A stretch of DNA of 64,000 nt, taken from Pantoea sp. Aalb (GTDB lineage: Bacteria > Pseudomonadota > Gammaproteobacteria > Enterobacterales > Enterobacteriaceae). Positions within the stretch are counted from its first letter, which is position 1, and each line of letters begins with the position of its first letter. Shown piece by piece: positions 8,348 to 18,561 of this stretch. The translations under genes were made by a program, and so were the position numbers. A model generated the notes under the pieces. The model ran no database searches, had not been told where the DNA came from, and saw only the letters and a program-made list of their open reading frames with translations. Location: assembly GCF_009829985.1 (NCBI RefSeq), contig NZ_SZZU01000003.1:62001-126000 (forward strand). Direction: 5' to 3'.

Positions 8348-10210
8348 ATGATTGATACTCAAAACAACTTTTCTGATTTAGGTCTTAATAAATCAATTTT
8401 ATGTGCTTTAAATGAGATGGGATATAAAAAACCTTCACCTATTCAAGCTGAATGTATTCCTTATTTAATGGCTGGACGAGATGTATTAGCTATGGCACAA
8501 ACTGGTAGTGGTAAAACAGCTGCATTTTCGTTGCCATTATTAAATAATATTAATCCATCCTTAAAAGAACCTCAAATTTTAGTATTAGCACCAACTCGTG
8601 AACTAGCAGTACAAGTAGCAGAAGCTTTTAATGAATTTTCTAAACATATGTTAGGCGTAACCGCATTAGCTTTATATGGTGGTCAACGTTACGATGTACA
8701 ATTGCGTGGATTACGTCAAGGTCCCCAAATTGTAGTAGGTACCCCAGGTCGTTTACTTGATCATTTAAAACGCGGTACACTTAATTTATCTTCTTTACGT
8801 GGTTTAGTATTAGATGAAGCTGATGAGATGTTACGTGTTAGTTTTATTGAAGATGTTGAAACAATAATGGCACAAATTCCAGCAGGTCATCAAACTGCAT
8901 TGTTTTCTGCTACTATGCCAGATATGATACGTCGTATTAGTAAACGTTTTATGAAAGATCCTCAAGAAGTACGTATCCAGTCTAGTGTCACTACACGTCC
9001 AGATATATCACAATCTTACTGGACTGCTTATGGTCGTAAAATTGATGCATTAGTACGTTTTTTAGAAGTGGAAGATTTTGATGCAGCTATTATTTTCGTA
9101 CGTACTCAAAACGCAACATTAGAAGTAGCAGAAGCATTAGAACATAATGGATATAATAGTGCTGCATTAAATGGTGATATGAATCAAACTATGAGAGAGC
9201 AAACATTAGAACGATTAAAAGATGGTCGGCTTGATGTTTTAATTGCGACTGATGTTGCAGCACGTGGTTTAGACGTAGAACGTATTAGCCTGGTTGTTAA
9301 CTATGATATTCCAATGGATGCAGAATCTTATGTCCACCGTATAGGTCGTACTGGTCGTGCTGGTCGTTCTGGTCGAGCTCTATTATTTGTCGAGAATCGT
9401 GAACGTCGTTTATTACGGAATATTGAACGTACTATAAAAGCAAGTATTCCAGAAGTAGAACTACCAAGCATAGAACTTTTAACTGAACGGCGTTTAGCAA
9501 ATTTTGCAGATAAAGTACAAAAGCAAGTAACTAGTAAGGATCTTGAATCCTACCGTACTTTATTAAACAAAATACAATTAAAAGAAAATTTAGACATAGA
9601 AACTTTAGCAACTGTTCTATTAAAAATGGCACAGGGAGTAAGACCACTTATTTTATCACCAGATTCACCGCGTTTACAATATTGTTTCCGTAGCCGTGAT
9701 AATCGTCGTTCTTTAAACAATTCTATTAACTATTCACGTGATAATAGAACTGGAGAGCAGCAGCGTATACGGCGTGAACGGCGTGAACGGCGTGATATTG
9801 GTGAAATGCAATTATATAGGATCGAAGTAGGTCATAATGACGGTGTAGAAGTACGTCATATTGTAGGGGCTATTGCAAATGAAGGTGATATAAGCAGTCG
9901 TTATATTGGTAATATTAAATTATTTAGCTCACATTCTACGATAGAACTTCCAAAAGGCATGCCTGGTAAAATTCTTCAACACTTTACCCGAACACGTATT
10001 CTTAATAAGCCAATGAATATGCAGCTGTTAGGTGATGCTGCTCCTGATAATAATAATTCTCATAGTAGTAATAGTCGCGATTTTTCTAGTACACGTCGTA
10101 GTAATCGAGAAGGTAATAATCGTCGTTTTTCAGAAAGACGTGAAATTAATCGTAGTGTGCAAGGACAAGAAACTGTATCATCATCTGCAACACGTCGTCG
10201 TGATATCTAA
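8348..10210 (+). CDS. deaD: ATP-dependent DEAD-box RNA helicase DeaD/CsdA
   Basis: Cold-shock RNA helicase acting in 50S assembly and mRNA decay. Motifs in order: Q motif (KPSPIQAE), Walker A AQTGSGKT at 50-57, PTREL, DEAD at 156-159, SAT, then the second RecA domain with HRIGRTGRAGR. A DeaD-type RNA-binding domain (MQLYRIEVGHNDGVEVRHI) and an R/S/N-rich tail follow. The frame is open from TTG 8339, but ATG 8348 gives MIDTQNNFSDLGL, which fits the enteric internal start; AGAGG at 8331-8335 is somewhat far. The product is 620 residues. A glycine usual after the DEAD block is serine (LRVSFIED). Confidence 0.96.
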   Translation: MIDTQNNFSDLGLNKSILCALNEMGYKKPSPIQAECIPYLMAGRDVLAMAQTGSGKTAAFSLPLLNNINPSLKEPQILVLAPTRELAVQVAEAFNEFSKHMLGVTALALYGGQRYDVQLRGLRQGPQIVVGTPGRLLDHLKRGTLNLSSLRGLVLDEADEMLRVSFIEDVETIMAQIPAGHQTALFSATMPDMIRRISKRFMKDPQEVRIQSSVTTRPDISQSYWTAYGRKIDALVRFLEVEDFDAAIIFVRTQNATLEVAEALEHNGYNSAALNGDMNQTMREQTLERLKDGRLDVLIATDVAARGLDVERISLVVNYDIPMDAESYVHRIGRTGRAGRSGRALLFVENRERRLLRNIERTIKASIPEVELPSIELLTERRLANFADKVQKQVTSKDLESYRTLLNKIQLKENLDIETLATVLLKMAQGVRPLILSPDSPRLQYCFRSRDNRRSLNNSINYSRDNRTGEQQRIRRERRERRDIGEMQLYRIEVGHNDGVEVRHIVGAIANEGDISSRYIGNIKLFSSHSTIELPKGMPGKILQHFTRTRILNKPMNMQLLGDAAPDNNNSHSSNSRDFSSTRRSNREGNNRRFSERREINRSVQGQETVSSSATRRRDI

Positions 10211-10624
10211 CACTAAAGCTTAAAAAAGGTAGCTCTTAATTAGTAGATATATCAAAATTAAAATAGAATTTTATATAACTAATAATTTTATTTTTTAAGT
10301 ACTTATATTATTTTAAGTACTTATTGTTATTTGCTATTGGTTAATTAAATAATTTAGATTAATCTAAGTAAATCTAAATAAAAATTTTTACATTATTAAT
10401 TAAGAATAAGAATAAAACTTTTAACCGACTATAGTTAGTTTAGTAAAATAAAATGTAAATTTTGATTTTAGAAAAGATTTGTTGTTAAATTTTGAGCATT
10501 TAAGATATATTTCATTATTTAATTTTTTTTTTTTATGGATAAATGAACTATTTATTAATTAAATATTTATTTATATTTTATTCTCTATTTTTTATTTATT
10601 TTAAATATTTTTTAATAAAGGTTT
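10211..10624. other. Gene-free gap and order breakpoint between deaD and ridA
   Basis: About 0.4 kb of AT-rich DNA with no credible frame, RNA gene or strong terminator. On its left the order follows the E. coli nusA-deaD region and on its right the pyrB-argI-valS region, so a rearrangement junction relative to E. coli lies here. Confidence 0.6.
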
Positions 10625-11011
10625 TTAAATACGTGTAGCAATTGCTTCTATTTCTATACTTACATCTTTAGGAAGACGTGATACTTCTACGCAAGAACGT
10701 GCAGGAAAAATGGCATTATTTTTAATAAAAAATCGTTCATAAATAGTATTTACTATTGATAGATCATTAAGATCTATTATAAAAATTGAAGTTTTTATTA
10801 TGTTTTTTACTTTTAATCCAGTAGCTTCAACAATAGCTTTTATATTTTCTAAAGACTGTGTTGTTTGTGATGATATGTCATTAGGTATGCTACCTGTATG
10901 TGGATTAATGGCAATTTGACCTGAAATAATAATTATATTTCCTAAATCAACACCTTGGACGTAAGGACCAATTGCTTGTGGAGCATTTGTAGTATTTATT
11001 ACACTAATCAT
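10625..11011 (-). CDS. ridA: Reactive intermediate/imine deaminase RidA (YjgF family)
   Basis: Hydrolyses reactive enamine/imine intermediates made by PLP enzymes such as threonine dehydratase, protecting branched-chain amino acid synthesis. The start at 11011 follows GGGAAAA and gives 128 residues, exactly the usual length; the upstream TTG/ATG codons would add a non-homologous tail. Conserved blocks are IGPYVQGVDLGN, ISGQIAINP and FPARSCVEVSRLPKD with the substrate-binding arginine. It lies downstream of pyrB, as in the enteric pyrBI-ridA order, but pyrI is missing. Confidence 0.95.
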   Translation of the reverse strand: MISVINTTNAPQAIGPYVQGVDLGNIIIISGQIAINPHTGSIPNDISSQTTQSLENIKAIVEATGLKVKNIIKTSIFIIDLNDLSIVNTIYERFFIKNNAIFPARSCVEVSRLPKDVSIEIEAIATRI

Positions 11012-11167
11012 TATTTTCCCTATAAAATACAATTTATTATTGTTAATAACGAATAAATTATAAAAATTACATTAATAAAAAATATGTACTATATGTAATT
11101 AAGAATATTTTATTTTTACTACTGTATATTTATTTAGATAATTTGAAAATAAAATATCCGTATATAT

Positions 11168-12103
11168 TTATAATATTAACATATTATTCAATACTAATGC
11201 TAATAGTGCTTGTCGAGTAAAAATACCATTACTAGCTTGTTGAAAATAATAAGCATAAGGAGTTTTATCTACGTCTATGTTTATTTCATTAATGCGTGGT
11301 AATGGATGTAGTATTTTCATACTATTTTTTGCTTTAAGAAGATCTGCAGCATGTAAAACAAATTGTGGTTTTATGTTATAATATTCAGAAGGAGTTAGGC
11401 GTTCTTTTTGAACTCTTGTCATATAGATAATATCAAGTTCTGGCATTACTTCTTTAATATTATCATGGTAAGACCAGATAATATTGTGATTATTTAACAT
11501 AGTAATAATATAATTAGGCATTGCTAAGGTGTCTGGCGAAATAAAAAAGAAACGATTATTATCAAATTTTGCTAATGCTTGAGCTAATGAATGTACGGTT
11601 CTACCGTATTTTAAATCTCCAATCATTACTACATTAAGGTTATCAAGTCTCTTTTGAGTTTCAAGAATAGTAAATAGATCTAATAAAGTTTGGGTAGGAT
11701 GTTGGTTAGCACCATCACCTGCATTAATTACAGGTACATTACCAGAAAATTTTGCTGCTAATTGTGCTGCGCCTTCTTGTGGATGGCGTATCACAATAGC
11801 ATCTACATAACTACCAATGACTGAAATAGTATCCGCAAAATTTTCTCCTTTTTTCCCTAAAGAAGTATTATTGCAATCATTAAATCCTATAACAGAAGCA
11901 CCAAGTCGATGTATAGCTGCTTCGAACGATAAACGTGTACGTGTAGAAGATTCAAAAAAACAACTAGCAATCACGTTATGTTTTAGTAATTTGGGATATG
12001 ATTGAATTTTTAATTGATTTGCAGTATACAATACTAGTTCAATTTCATCACGATTAAAATCGTTAATAGAAATAATATGCTTATGATATAACGGATTGAT
12101 CAT
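11168..12103 (-). CDS. pyrB: Aspartate carbamoyltransferase catalytic subunit
   Basis: Condenses carbamoyl phosphate with aspartate, the committed step of pyrimidine synthesis. 311 residues, identical to the E. coli length. Carbamoyl-phosphate motif SSTRTRLSFE near residue 52, GKKGE loop, HPTQTLLDLF and HPLPR are intact. E. coli couples this chain to the regulatory chain PyrI; no pyrI follows here (the next gene, ridA, ends at 11011 with only about 150 bases between). The enzyme is therefore probably an unregulated catalytic trimer. No pyrL-like leader attenuator was resolved. Confidence 0.96.
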   Translation of the reverse strand: MINPLYHKHIISINDFNRDEIELVLYTANQLKIQSYPKLLKHNVIASCFFESSTRTRLSFEAAIHRLGASVIGFNDCNNTSLGKKGENFADTISVIGSYVDAIVIRHPQEGAAQLAAKFSGNVPVINAGDGANQHPTQTLLDLFTILETQKRLDNLNVVMIGDLKYGRTVHSLAQALAKFDNNRFFFISPDTLAMPNYIITMLNNHNIIWSYHDNIKEVMPELDIIYMTRVQKERLTPSEYYNIKPQFVLHAADLLKAKNSMKILHPLPRINEINIDVDKTPYAYYFQQASNGIFTRQALLALVLNNMLIL

Positions 12104-12268
12104 AATTTCTCTAAATTTAGAATATATTAGATTATTAAATAAATTAATTTAGATTTTTTTTAAAATGCAAATTTCAAGCTATATTGATGCATATATAATC
12201 CTTTTTAATAAATTAAAACGCAAAAATACATATTTAATATTTTATTTTAAATAGAAATAAATAACTGA

Positions 12269-13279
12269 TTATTTTTTAATAAGTGTAGATACCATAACTG
12301 CTTTTATCGTGTGTATACGATTTTCTGCTTGATCAAATACAATACTATATGGTGATTCAAATACCTCATCACTGACCTCTATACCGTTATGGAGATTATA
12401 TTTCATTGCTATTTGATCCCCAAGAAGAGTTTGATTATTATGTAAAGCTGGTAAACAATGTAAAAATTTAACTTTATTATTATCAGTCAATTCAAGTATT
12501 TTACTATTAACTTGATATGGTTGCAATGATACAATGCGTTCTTCCCAAATAGATTCATCTTCTCCCATAGATACCCATACATCAGTATAAATAAAATCAG
12601 CGCCGTATAATCCTTCGATAATATTATCTGTTATAGTAATTTGACAACTGCTTTTCTCTTTTATAGCAGAACGACATTGTTTTATTAATTCTTTTTCTGG
12701 CCAACAGTTTTTTGGAGCTACTAAACGCAAATTTAGACCAACTAATACTGCAGCTTCTAACATACTATTACATATGTTATTATGAGCATCACCTATATAT
12801 ACTAATGTCATATCACTAAGATTTTTATTAGGCAAATGCTCTTGCATAGTAAGTAAGTCAGCTAAAATTTGTGTTGGGTGAAATTGATTAGTTAAACCAT
12901 TCCAAACTGGTATACCAGCAAATTCTGCTAATGTATTTATAATTTCTTGTCCATAACCGCGATATTGAATACCATCATACATACGTCCTAATACACGAGC
13001 TGTATCTTTTATTGATTCTTTATAATTAATCTGGCTTCCAGTAGGACCAATATAAGTAACATTAGCACCTTGATCGTAAGCAGCAATTTCAAAAGCACAT
13101 CGTGTTCTAGTTGAATCTTTTTCAAAAATTAAAACTATATTTTTACCTTTTAAATACTGTATTTCTTTATTTTGTTTTTTTGCGTATTTTAATTCATTTG
13201 ATAATGATAATAAAAACTGGATATCTTGAAGATTAAAATCTAATAATCTAAGAAAATGACGACCATATAACTGGTTCAT
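12269..13279 (-). CDS. argI: Ornithine carbamoyltransferase
   Basis: Makes citrulline from ornithine and carbamoyl phosphate in arginine synthesis. 336 residues. Motifs: FEKDSTRTRCAFEIAAYD, FHPTQILADLLTM, and the ornithine-binding HCLPA loop (FLHCLPALHNNQ). The start at 13279 is preceded by TTGGAG; a TTG at 13291 would extend the frame but lies on the ribosome-binding site. Position beside pyrB and valS corresponds to argI rather than argF of E. coli. Both transcarbamoylases share carbamoyl phosphate, whose synthase is not in this window. Confidence 0.95.
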   Translation of the reverse strand: MNQLYGRHFLRLLDFNLQDIQFLLSLSNELKYAKKQNKEIQYLKGKNIVLIFEKDSTRTRCAFEIAAYDQGANVTYIGPTGSQINYKESIKDTARVLGRMYDGIQYRGYGQEIINTLAEFAGIPVWNGLTNQFHPTQILADLLTMQEHLPNKNLSDMTLVYIGDAHNNICNSMLEAAVLVGLNLRLVAPKNCWPEKELIKQCRSAIKEKSSCQITITDNIIEGLYGADFIYTDVWVSMGEDESIWEERIVSLQPYQVNSKILELTDNNKVKFLHCLPALHNNQTLLGDQIAMKYNLHNGIEVSDEVFESPYSIVFDQAENRIHTIKAVMVSTLIKK

Positions 13280-13637
13280 ATAATACTCCAAGTGTTCATG
13301 ATTAAATGAATTTAAATAAAATATGAATATTTAAATATTCATTTAAATGAAATGTTAAAGTATTTTACATAATAGAGCTACATAACATAAATAAGTAATT
13401 ATTTATGTTTATGCTATATACTTTATGACTTAACAAAAAATAAAATGTACATAAATTACTAAAATTTTATACATATATTTGATATATATTTATAGTTAAT
13501 AAATAAAATTCTTAATATCAAAGGAAGATAAAATTTTTACTAAAGCTTTAAGTATTAAAACATTGAAATCAATAAATTACAGGAAGGAGATAATTAAATA
13601 TGATTATCACTAAAAATATATTGTAACGTTTAATATA
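13280..13637. other. argI-valS gap with nested palindromes
   Basis: No gene; rraB and neighbours that lie here in E. coli are absent. Just upstream of argI it carries a 20-bp palindrome (13323-13342) and an overlapping 14-bp palindrome TTCATTTAAATGAA (13338-13351). The rest is featureless AT-rich DNA. Confidence 0.55.
13323..13342. promoter_or_regulatory. Palindrome upstream of argI, possible operator
   Basis: A perfect 20-bp palindrome containing TGAAT and ATTCA half-sites lies 44 bases before the argI start. ArgR boxes use TGAAT/ATTCA half-sites, but with a 4-base centre; here the centre is 8 bases. It resembles an ArgR site but does not match its spacing. Confidence 0.35.
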
Positions 13638-16508
13638 TTAATTTAATAATAATATTATATCTAATTGTTTTATCAATTTTTCTTTAGATTTCTTTAGTTT
13701 ATTAACTTGTTCGAGTTCTTTTATAACTAAATTTTTTGGTGCATTAGATGAAAATTTTGTTTTATTTAATTTTATTTGTATTTTTTCAATTTTCATATCT
13801 AATTTAATTAATTCTTTTTTTAATCGATTAAGTTCAACCGTTTTATCCACTATATTATTTAATGGAATTAGTAGTTCTGTACCTTCGATAATTTTAATAA
13901 TTGATATAGGAGCCTTTTCCCTTGAAGTTAAAATTATTAATTTTTCTAAACATAAAATAGAGTATAATAAATATTGATTTTCTTTTATACGACGTAATGA
14001 TTCTAAAGAACAATCTCTTATCAGTAAATTTATCGGTTTATTAAATGTTATATTTATTTCAGAACGCATACTACGTACTGTTATAATTATTTTTTTTATC
14101 CACTCAATATCATCTTTTGCTATAAAATCTTCTTTTTTTATTAACTTATTATATGTAGGAAAACATTCTAGCATGATTGTATCATGACTAATATTTTTTA
14201 ATAATTTTAAACGTTGCCAAATAGTTTCAGTGATAAATGGAATAATTGGATGTGCAAGGCGTAATAATGCTTCTAATACAGTTACTAATGTATTACATGT
14301 ACCACATATTTCTACTTTGCTACCGTTATTAATTGTTGGTTTTGCAAATTCTAAATACCAATCACAGAATTGATTCCAAATAAAATTATATAAAATATTA
14401 GCAGCAATATCAAAACGATAAGTATCTAACGCTTCACGATATATCTTTATAGTACTATTAAACTCTAATAGAATCCAACGATCTACTGGCAAAATTTTAA
14501 TTTCTTTACTATTTTGTCCACAATCTTGATTTTCTGTGTTCATTAATACAAAACGACTAGCATTCCATAGTTTATTACAAAAATTACGATAACCTTGAAG
14601 ACGTTTCATATCCCAATTGATATCACGACCAGTTGAAGCTAAAGCTGTTAGCGTAAAACGAAGGGCATCAGTTCCGGATGCTGGTATTCCATTAGGGAAT
14701 TGTTTTTGAGTACGTTTACTAATTTTATCCATCATGTGGGGTTTAATCATATTACTAGTACGCTTATTTATAAGGTTTTCTAATGAAATACCATCGACTA
14801 TATCCATCGGATCTATAACATTGCCTTTTGATTTGGACATTTTTTGTCCTTTTTCATCACGTATTAAACCAGTAATATAAACAGTCTTAAAAGGGACTTG
14901 TGGCTTATTATTTTCGTCTTTAATGAAATGCATTGTAAGCATAATCATGCGTGCAATCCAAAAAAATATAATATCAAAACCACTAACTAATACGTTTGTA
15001 GGATGATATGTGCGTAGATCTTTAGTATTTTCTGGCCACCCAAGAGTAGAAAAAGTCCAGAGAGCTGATGAAAACCAAGTATCTAGTACATCATTATCTT
15101 GATTTAATATAACGTCTACTTTCAACTTATTTTGTTGACGAACTTCTTTTTCAGAACGTCCAACATATATTTTTCCATGAAGATCATACCAAGCTGGAAT
15201 ACGATGTCCCCACCAAAGTTGACGAGAAATACACCAATCTTGAATATTACGCATCCAGGCAAAATACATGTTTTCATACTGTTTTGATACAAATTTGATA
15301 TCACCTTTCTCTACTGCTTCAATAGCTACCTTAGACATCAAGATTGTACGTAAGTACCATTGGTTAGTTAACATTGGTTCAATTATAACTTCTCCTCTAT
15401 CACTATAAGGTATAGTAAGGTTATGATCTTTAATATCATCTATTAAACCAAGTTTATCTAATTCAGCTAAAATAGCTTTACGTGCTGCAAAACGTTCCAT
15501 TTTCTGAAATTGTATTGGAATAAAATACTTTTTTGTATTTATCCTATTGATTGTGTTTTCAAAATAAAATACTTCGGCATATTCTCTAATATTTCCGTCA
15601 AATGTAAAAATATTAATCATTGGCAATTGATGACGACGTCCTACTTCATAGTCATTAAAATCATGGGCTGGAGTAATTTTTACACAACCTGTACCTTTTT
15701 TCATATCCGAGTATTCATCACCTATAATAGGAAGGTACCGATTAACTAATGGTAGTATCACATTTTTACCGATTAGATCTTTATAACGTAAATCTTGTGG
15801 ATTAACTGCTACAGCACTATCACCTAATAAAGTTTCTGGACGTGTAGTCGCTATTACTATATAATTTTTGCCTTCATTGGTTTTTATCCCATTAGCTAGT
15901 AAATATCTGATATACCAGATAGAACCTTTAACTTCACGATTTTCTACTTCTAGATCAGAAATTGCAGTTCGTAATTTTGGATCCCAGTTTACTAAACGTT
16001 TACCTTTATAAATAAGATTTTCTTTATAAAGTCGTATAAATACTTCTTGAACAGCATTAGATATACCTTCATCTAAGGTAAAACGTTCTCTCTTCCAATC
16101 AACTGAATTACCTAAGCGACGCATTTGCTGCGAAATATTATTTCCTGATTCTTCTTTCCACTGCCATATTTTATTTATAAATTTTTTTCTTCCATACTCT
16201 TTACGTGTCTTTGCTTCTTCAGCATAAATTTTACGTTCTACTAATATCTGAGTTGCAATACCTGCATGGTCAGTACCTGTCTGCCATAAAGTATTTTTTC
16301 CTTGCATACGTTGATAACGAATCATTATATCCATTATAGTTTGTTGAAATGCATGCCCCATATGTAGATTACCAGTTACATTTGGAGGTGGAATCATAAT
16401 ACAAAAACTTTCTTTGTTAAGATCTCCATTCGGCCTAAAATAACCTTTCTTCTCCCAGTGTTCGTAAAGTAATTGTTCAAAATCTTGTGGATTATATGTT
16501 TTTTCCAT
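13638..16508 (-). CDS. valS: Valine--tRNA ligase
   Basis: Class I aminoacyl-tRNA synthetase charging tRNA-Val. HIGH motif is HMGH at residues 49-52, the CP1 editing domain includes ATTRPETLLGD, and the KMSKS motif (GQKMSKSKGNV) is near residue 560. An anticodon-binding domain and a C-terminal coiled coil (lysine/leucine-rich, last 65 residues) follow. Length is 956 residues from 16508, where MEKTYNPQDFEQ matches the enteric N-terminus; an in-frame ATG at 16520 is the alternative and neither has a clear ribosome-binding site. holC ends 18 bases upstream, as in the enteric holC-valS pair. Confidence 0.96.
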   Translation of the reverse strand: MEKTYNPQDFEQLLYEHWEKKGYFRPNGDLNKESFCIMIPPPNVTGNLHMGHAFQQTIMDIMIRYQRMQGKNTLWQTGTDHAGIATQILVERKIYAEEAKTRKEYGRKKFINKIWQWKEESGNNISQQMRRLGNSVDWKRERFTLDEGISNAVQEVFIRLYKENLIYKGKRLVNWDPKLRTAISDLEVENREVKGSIWYIRYLLANGIKTNEGKNYIVIATTRPETLLGDSAVAVNPQDLRYKDLIGKNVILPLVNRYLPIIGDEYSDMKKGTGCVKITPAHDFNDYEVGRRHQLPMINIFTFDGNIREYAEVFYFENTINRINTKKYFIPIQFQKMERFAARKAILAELDKLGLIDDIKDHNLTIPYSDRGEVIIEPMLTNQWYLRTILMSKVAIEAVEKGDIKFVSKQYENMYFAWMRNIQDWCISRQLWWGHRIPAWYDLHGKIYVGRSEKEVRQQNKLKVDVILNQDNDVLDTWFSSALWTFSTLGWPENTKDLRTYHPTNVLVSGFDIIFFWIARMIMLTMHFIKDENNKPQVPFKTVYITGLIRDEKGQKMSKSKGNVIDPMDIVDGISLENLINKRTSNMIKPHMMDKISKRTQKQFPNGIPASGTDALRFTLTALASTGRDINWDMKRLQGYRNFCNKLWNASRFVLMNTENQDCGQNSKEIKILPVDRWILLEFNSTIKIYREALDTYRFDIAANILYNFIWNQFCDWYLEFAKPTINNGSKVEICGTCNTLVTVLEALLRLAHPIIPFITETIWQRLKLLKNISHDTIMLECFPTYNKLIKKEDFIAKDDIEWIKKIIITVRSMRSEINITFNKPINLLIRDCSLESLRRIKENQYLLYSILCLEKLIILTSREKAPISIIKIIEGTELLIPLNNIVDKTVELNRLKKELIKLDMKIEKIQIKLNKTKFSSNAPKNLVIKELEQVNKLKKSKEKLIKQLDIILLLN

Positions 16509-16526
16509 TTTTATCGTCATTTATGG

Positions 16527-16988
16527 TTATGATAGAACCACTATATTTAATTTAAAACCAAGTTCGCGATATATTTTATAACGATCACGTGCTAGTTTTT
16601 TTAAAGATTCTTGGTAAGGAACGAAATCTATTACTTGATTAAAAGAAGTAGTAAAATCTGAAAAATACGGTAATAAACTGATCATTAAATCTCTTGGTAA
16701 ACTGCTATTATGTTGTGGCCATGTAAGTTCAATTGGTGCTCCGTAACGTGGACCTATACCTGCTAAATTATGTGGTATAAAAGAATTAGCAGTATGATGC
16801 CACAGTGCATCATCTAATCTAGTAGCTTGTTCTTGGTTTTCGCAAGAAACTAAAATACGATTTCCATCACGCCAATATTTTTCTATTAAAGTACATGCTA
16901 GTATTTCTACGGCGGTTAACTCATTATAAAATAAATCAGATTCCATTACATAAAATGTAACATTTTTTATGATATTACAATCTAGCAT
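16527..16988 (-). CDS. holC: DNA polymerase III chi subunit
   Basis: Chi links the polymerase III clamp loader, through psi, to single-stranded DNA-binding protein. 153 residues against about 147 in E. coli, with a short N-terminal extension. Conserved blocks: NVTFYVME, LVSCENQEQATRLDDALW, FIPHNLAG, PIELTWPQ and IDFVPYQESLKKLARDRYK. It sits between pepA and valS, the enteric order. Its partner psi (holD) is encoded at 25752-26156, so the accessory pair is retained as a unit. Confidence 0.93.
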   Translation of the reverse strand: MLDCNIIKNVTFYVMESDLFYNELTAVEILACTLIEKYWRDGNRILVSCENQEQATRLDDALWHHTANSFIPHNLAGIGPRYGAPIELTWPQHNSSLPRDLMISLLPYFSDFTTSFNQVIDFVPYQESLKKLARDRYKIYRELGFKLNIVVLS

Positions 16989-17049
16989 GTATATTTAATA
17001 TTTATTTAATTTATTAAAATATACGATTAATATTACAATAAATATATAA

Positions 17050-18561
17050 TTAATCGTCACTATTTAAACCAGCACGATTTATGAGAAACTGTGAAATCAT
17101 CGGTACTGGACGTCCAGTTGCATTTTTAGACTTACCAGAACACCAAGCAGTACCGGCAATATCTAAATGTGCCCAATTAAATTTACGAGTAAAACGTGAA
17201 AGAAAACATGCTGCAGTAATTGCTCCTCCTGCACGGCCTCCAATATTTACCATATCAGCAAAATTAGATATTAGTTGTTCATTATATTCATCAGTCATCG
17301 GCAAACGCCAAGCATAATCACCAGATTGTTCAGATGCACTTAAGAGTTCATTTGCTATAGAATGATTATTTGACCACAATCCACTAAAATGATGACCTAA
17401 TGCTATCATGCAAGCTCCAGTTAATGTAGCGATATCAATTACTACTTCTGGTTCAAAACGTTCGACGTAAGTCAGAGCATCACATAGTACTAAGCGACCT
17501 TCAGCATCGGTATTTAGTACTTCTACTGTCTGTCCAGACATAGTAGTTAAGACATCTCCTGGGCGTATTGATCGTCCATCTAGCATATTTTCACAACCAG
17601 TTAATATTCCAATGACATTCAAGGGTAAATTTAATTCTGCAACCATGCGCATTACACCATATACTGATGCTGCACCACACATATCATATTTCATTTCATC
17701 CATTGCTTGAGATGGTTTTATTGAAATACCTCCAGAATCAAAAGTTAAACCTTTACCTACTAATACAATAGGATGTATCTCAGAATCAAAATTACCTTTG
17801 TATTCTATAATTGACATTAAAGATTCATTTTGTGAGCCTGAACCGACTGCTAAATAAGCATTCATGCCAAGCTCTTTCATTTGCTGTTCTCCAATGATGC
17901 GAGTAGTTATTTTATTACTGAATTCATCAGCTAATTGACATGCTTGCGAAGCCAAATATGCAGCATTACAAATATTAGGTGGCATATTGCTTAAATCTTT
18001 AGCAGCTTTCACACCAGAAGCAATAGCTAATCCGTGTTGAATAGCACGTTCACCATTAGTTAATTCTCTACGTGTTGGCACGTTAAAAAGTAGTTTACGT
18101 AAAGGACGTCGAAGAGCTATTTTATTACTTTTTAATTGATCAAAATGATACAATGTTTCTTTTGAAGTTTCAACTGCATATCTTACTTTCCAATAAATAT
18201 TTCGTCCTTTAACATGCAATTCAGTTAAAAAACATACAGCTTCCATTGATCCAGTATCATTTAATGTATTAATTGTTTTTTGAATTATTTTTTTGTATTG
18301 GCATTCATCTAACTCTCTTTCTTTACCACATCCGATAAGTAAAATTCGCTCAGATAAAATATTTGGTACATGGTGTAGTAGTAATGTTTGGCCTATTTTA
18401 CCTTCTAACTCACCACGGCGTAGTAAAGCACTAATATAACCTTCACTAATTTTATCTAATTGCTCAGCAATAGATGAAAGACGACGTGGTTCAAAAACTC
18501 CTACAACAATGCACGCATTACGTTGTTTTTCTGGGCTACCGCTTTTTACACTGAACTCCAT
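17050..18561 (-). CDS. pepA: Leucyl aminopeptidase / DNA-binding PepA
   Basis: Hexameric M17 zinc aminopeptidase; in E. coli also a DNA-binding protein for Xer recombination and carAB control. 503 residues, the E. coli length. The catalytic C-terminal domain is intact: VGKGLTFDSGG (Lys282 and Asp287 by E. coli numbering), MKYDMCGAA with Asp305, and NTDAEGRLVL with Asp364 and Glu366. CAGGAGA is well placed before the ATG. It is divergent from lptF, with a 263-base gap containing both promoters. Confidence 0.97.
   Translation of the reverse strand: MEFSVKSGSPEKQRNACIVVGVFEPRRLSSIAEQLDKISEGYISALLRRGELEGKIGQTLLLHHVPNILSERILLIGCGKERELDECQYKKIIQKTINTLNDTGSMEAVCFLTELHVKGRNIYWKVRYAVETSKETLYHFDQLKSNKIALRRPLRKLLFNVPTRRELTNGERAIQHGLAIASGVKAAKDLSNMPPNICNAAYLASQACQLADEFSNKITTRIIGEQQMKELGMNAYLAVGSGSQNESLMSIIEYKGNFDSEIHPIVLVGKGLTFDSGGISIKPSQAMDEMKYDMCGAASVYGVMRMVAELNLPLNVIGILTGCENMLDGRSIRPGDVLTTMSGQTVEVLNTDAEGRLVLCDALTYVERFEPEVVIDIATLTGACMIALGHHFSGLWSNNHSIANELLSASEQSGDYAWRLPMTDEYNEQLISNFADMVNIGGRAGGAITAACFLSRFTRKFNWAHLDIAGTAWCSGKSKNATGRPVPMISQFLINRAGLNSDD

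Noticed and set aside
10032..10223. Plus-strand frame over the end of deaD
   Set aside because: Low-complexity hydrophobic translation of the R/N-rich deaD tail in another frame; no homology or start signal.
13323..13351. Canonical ArgR box pair upstream of argI
   Set aside because: Half-sites TGAAT/ATTCA present, but spacing is 8 rather than 4 and the pair distance does not match; kept only as a possible operator.
15510..15749. Frame opposite valS
   Set aside because: Antisense shadow of a strongly conserved synthetase; composition follows valS codons.
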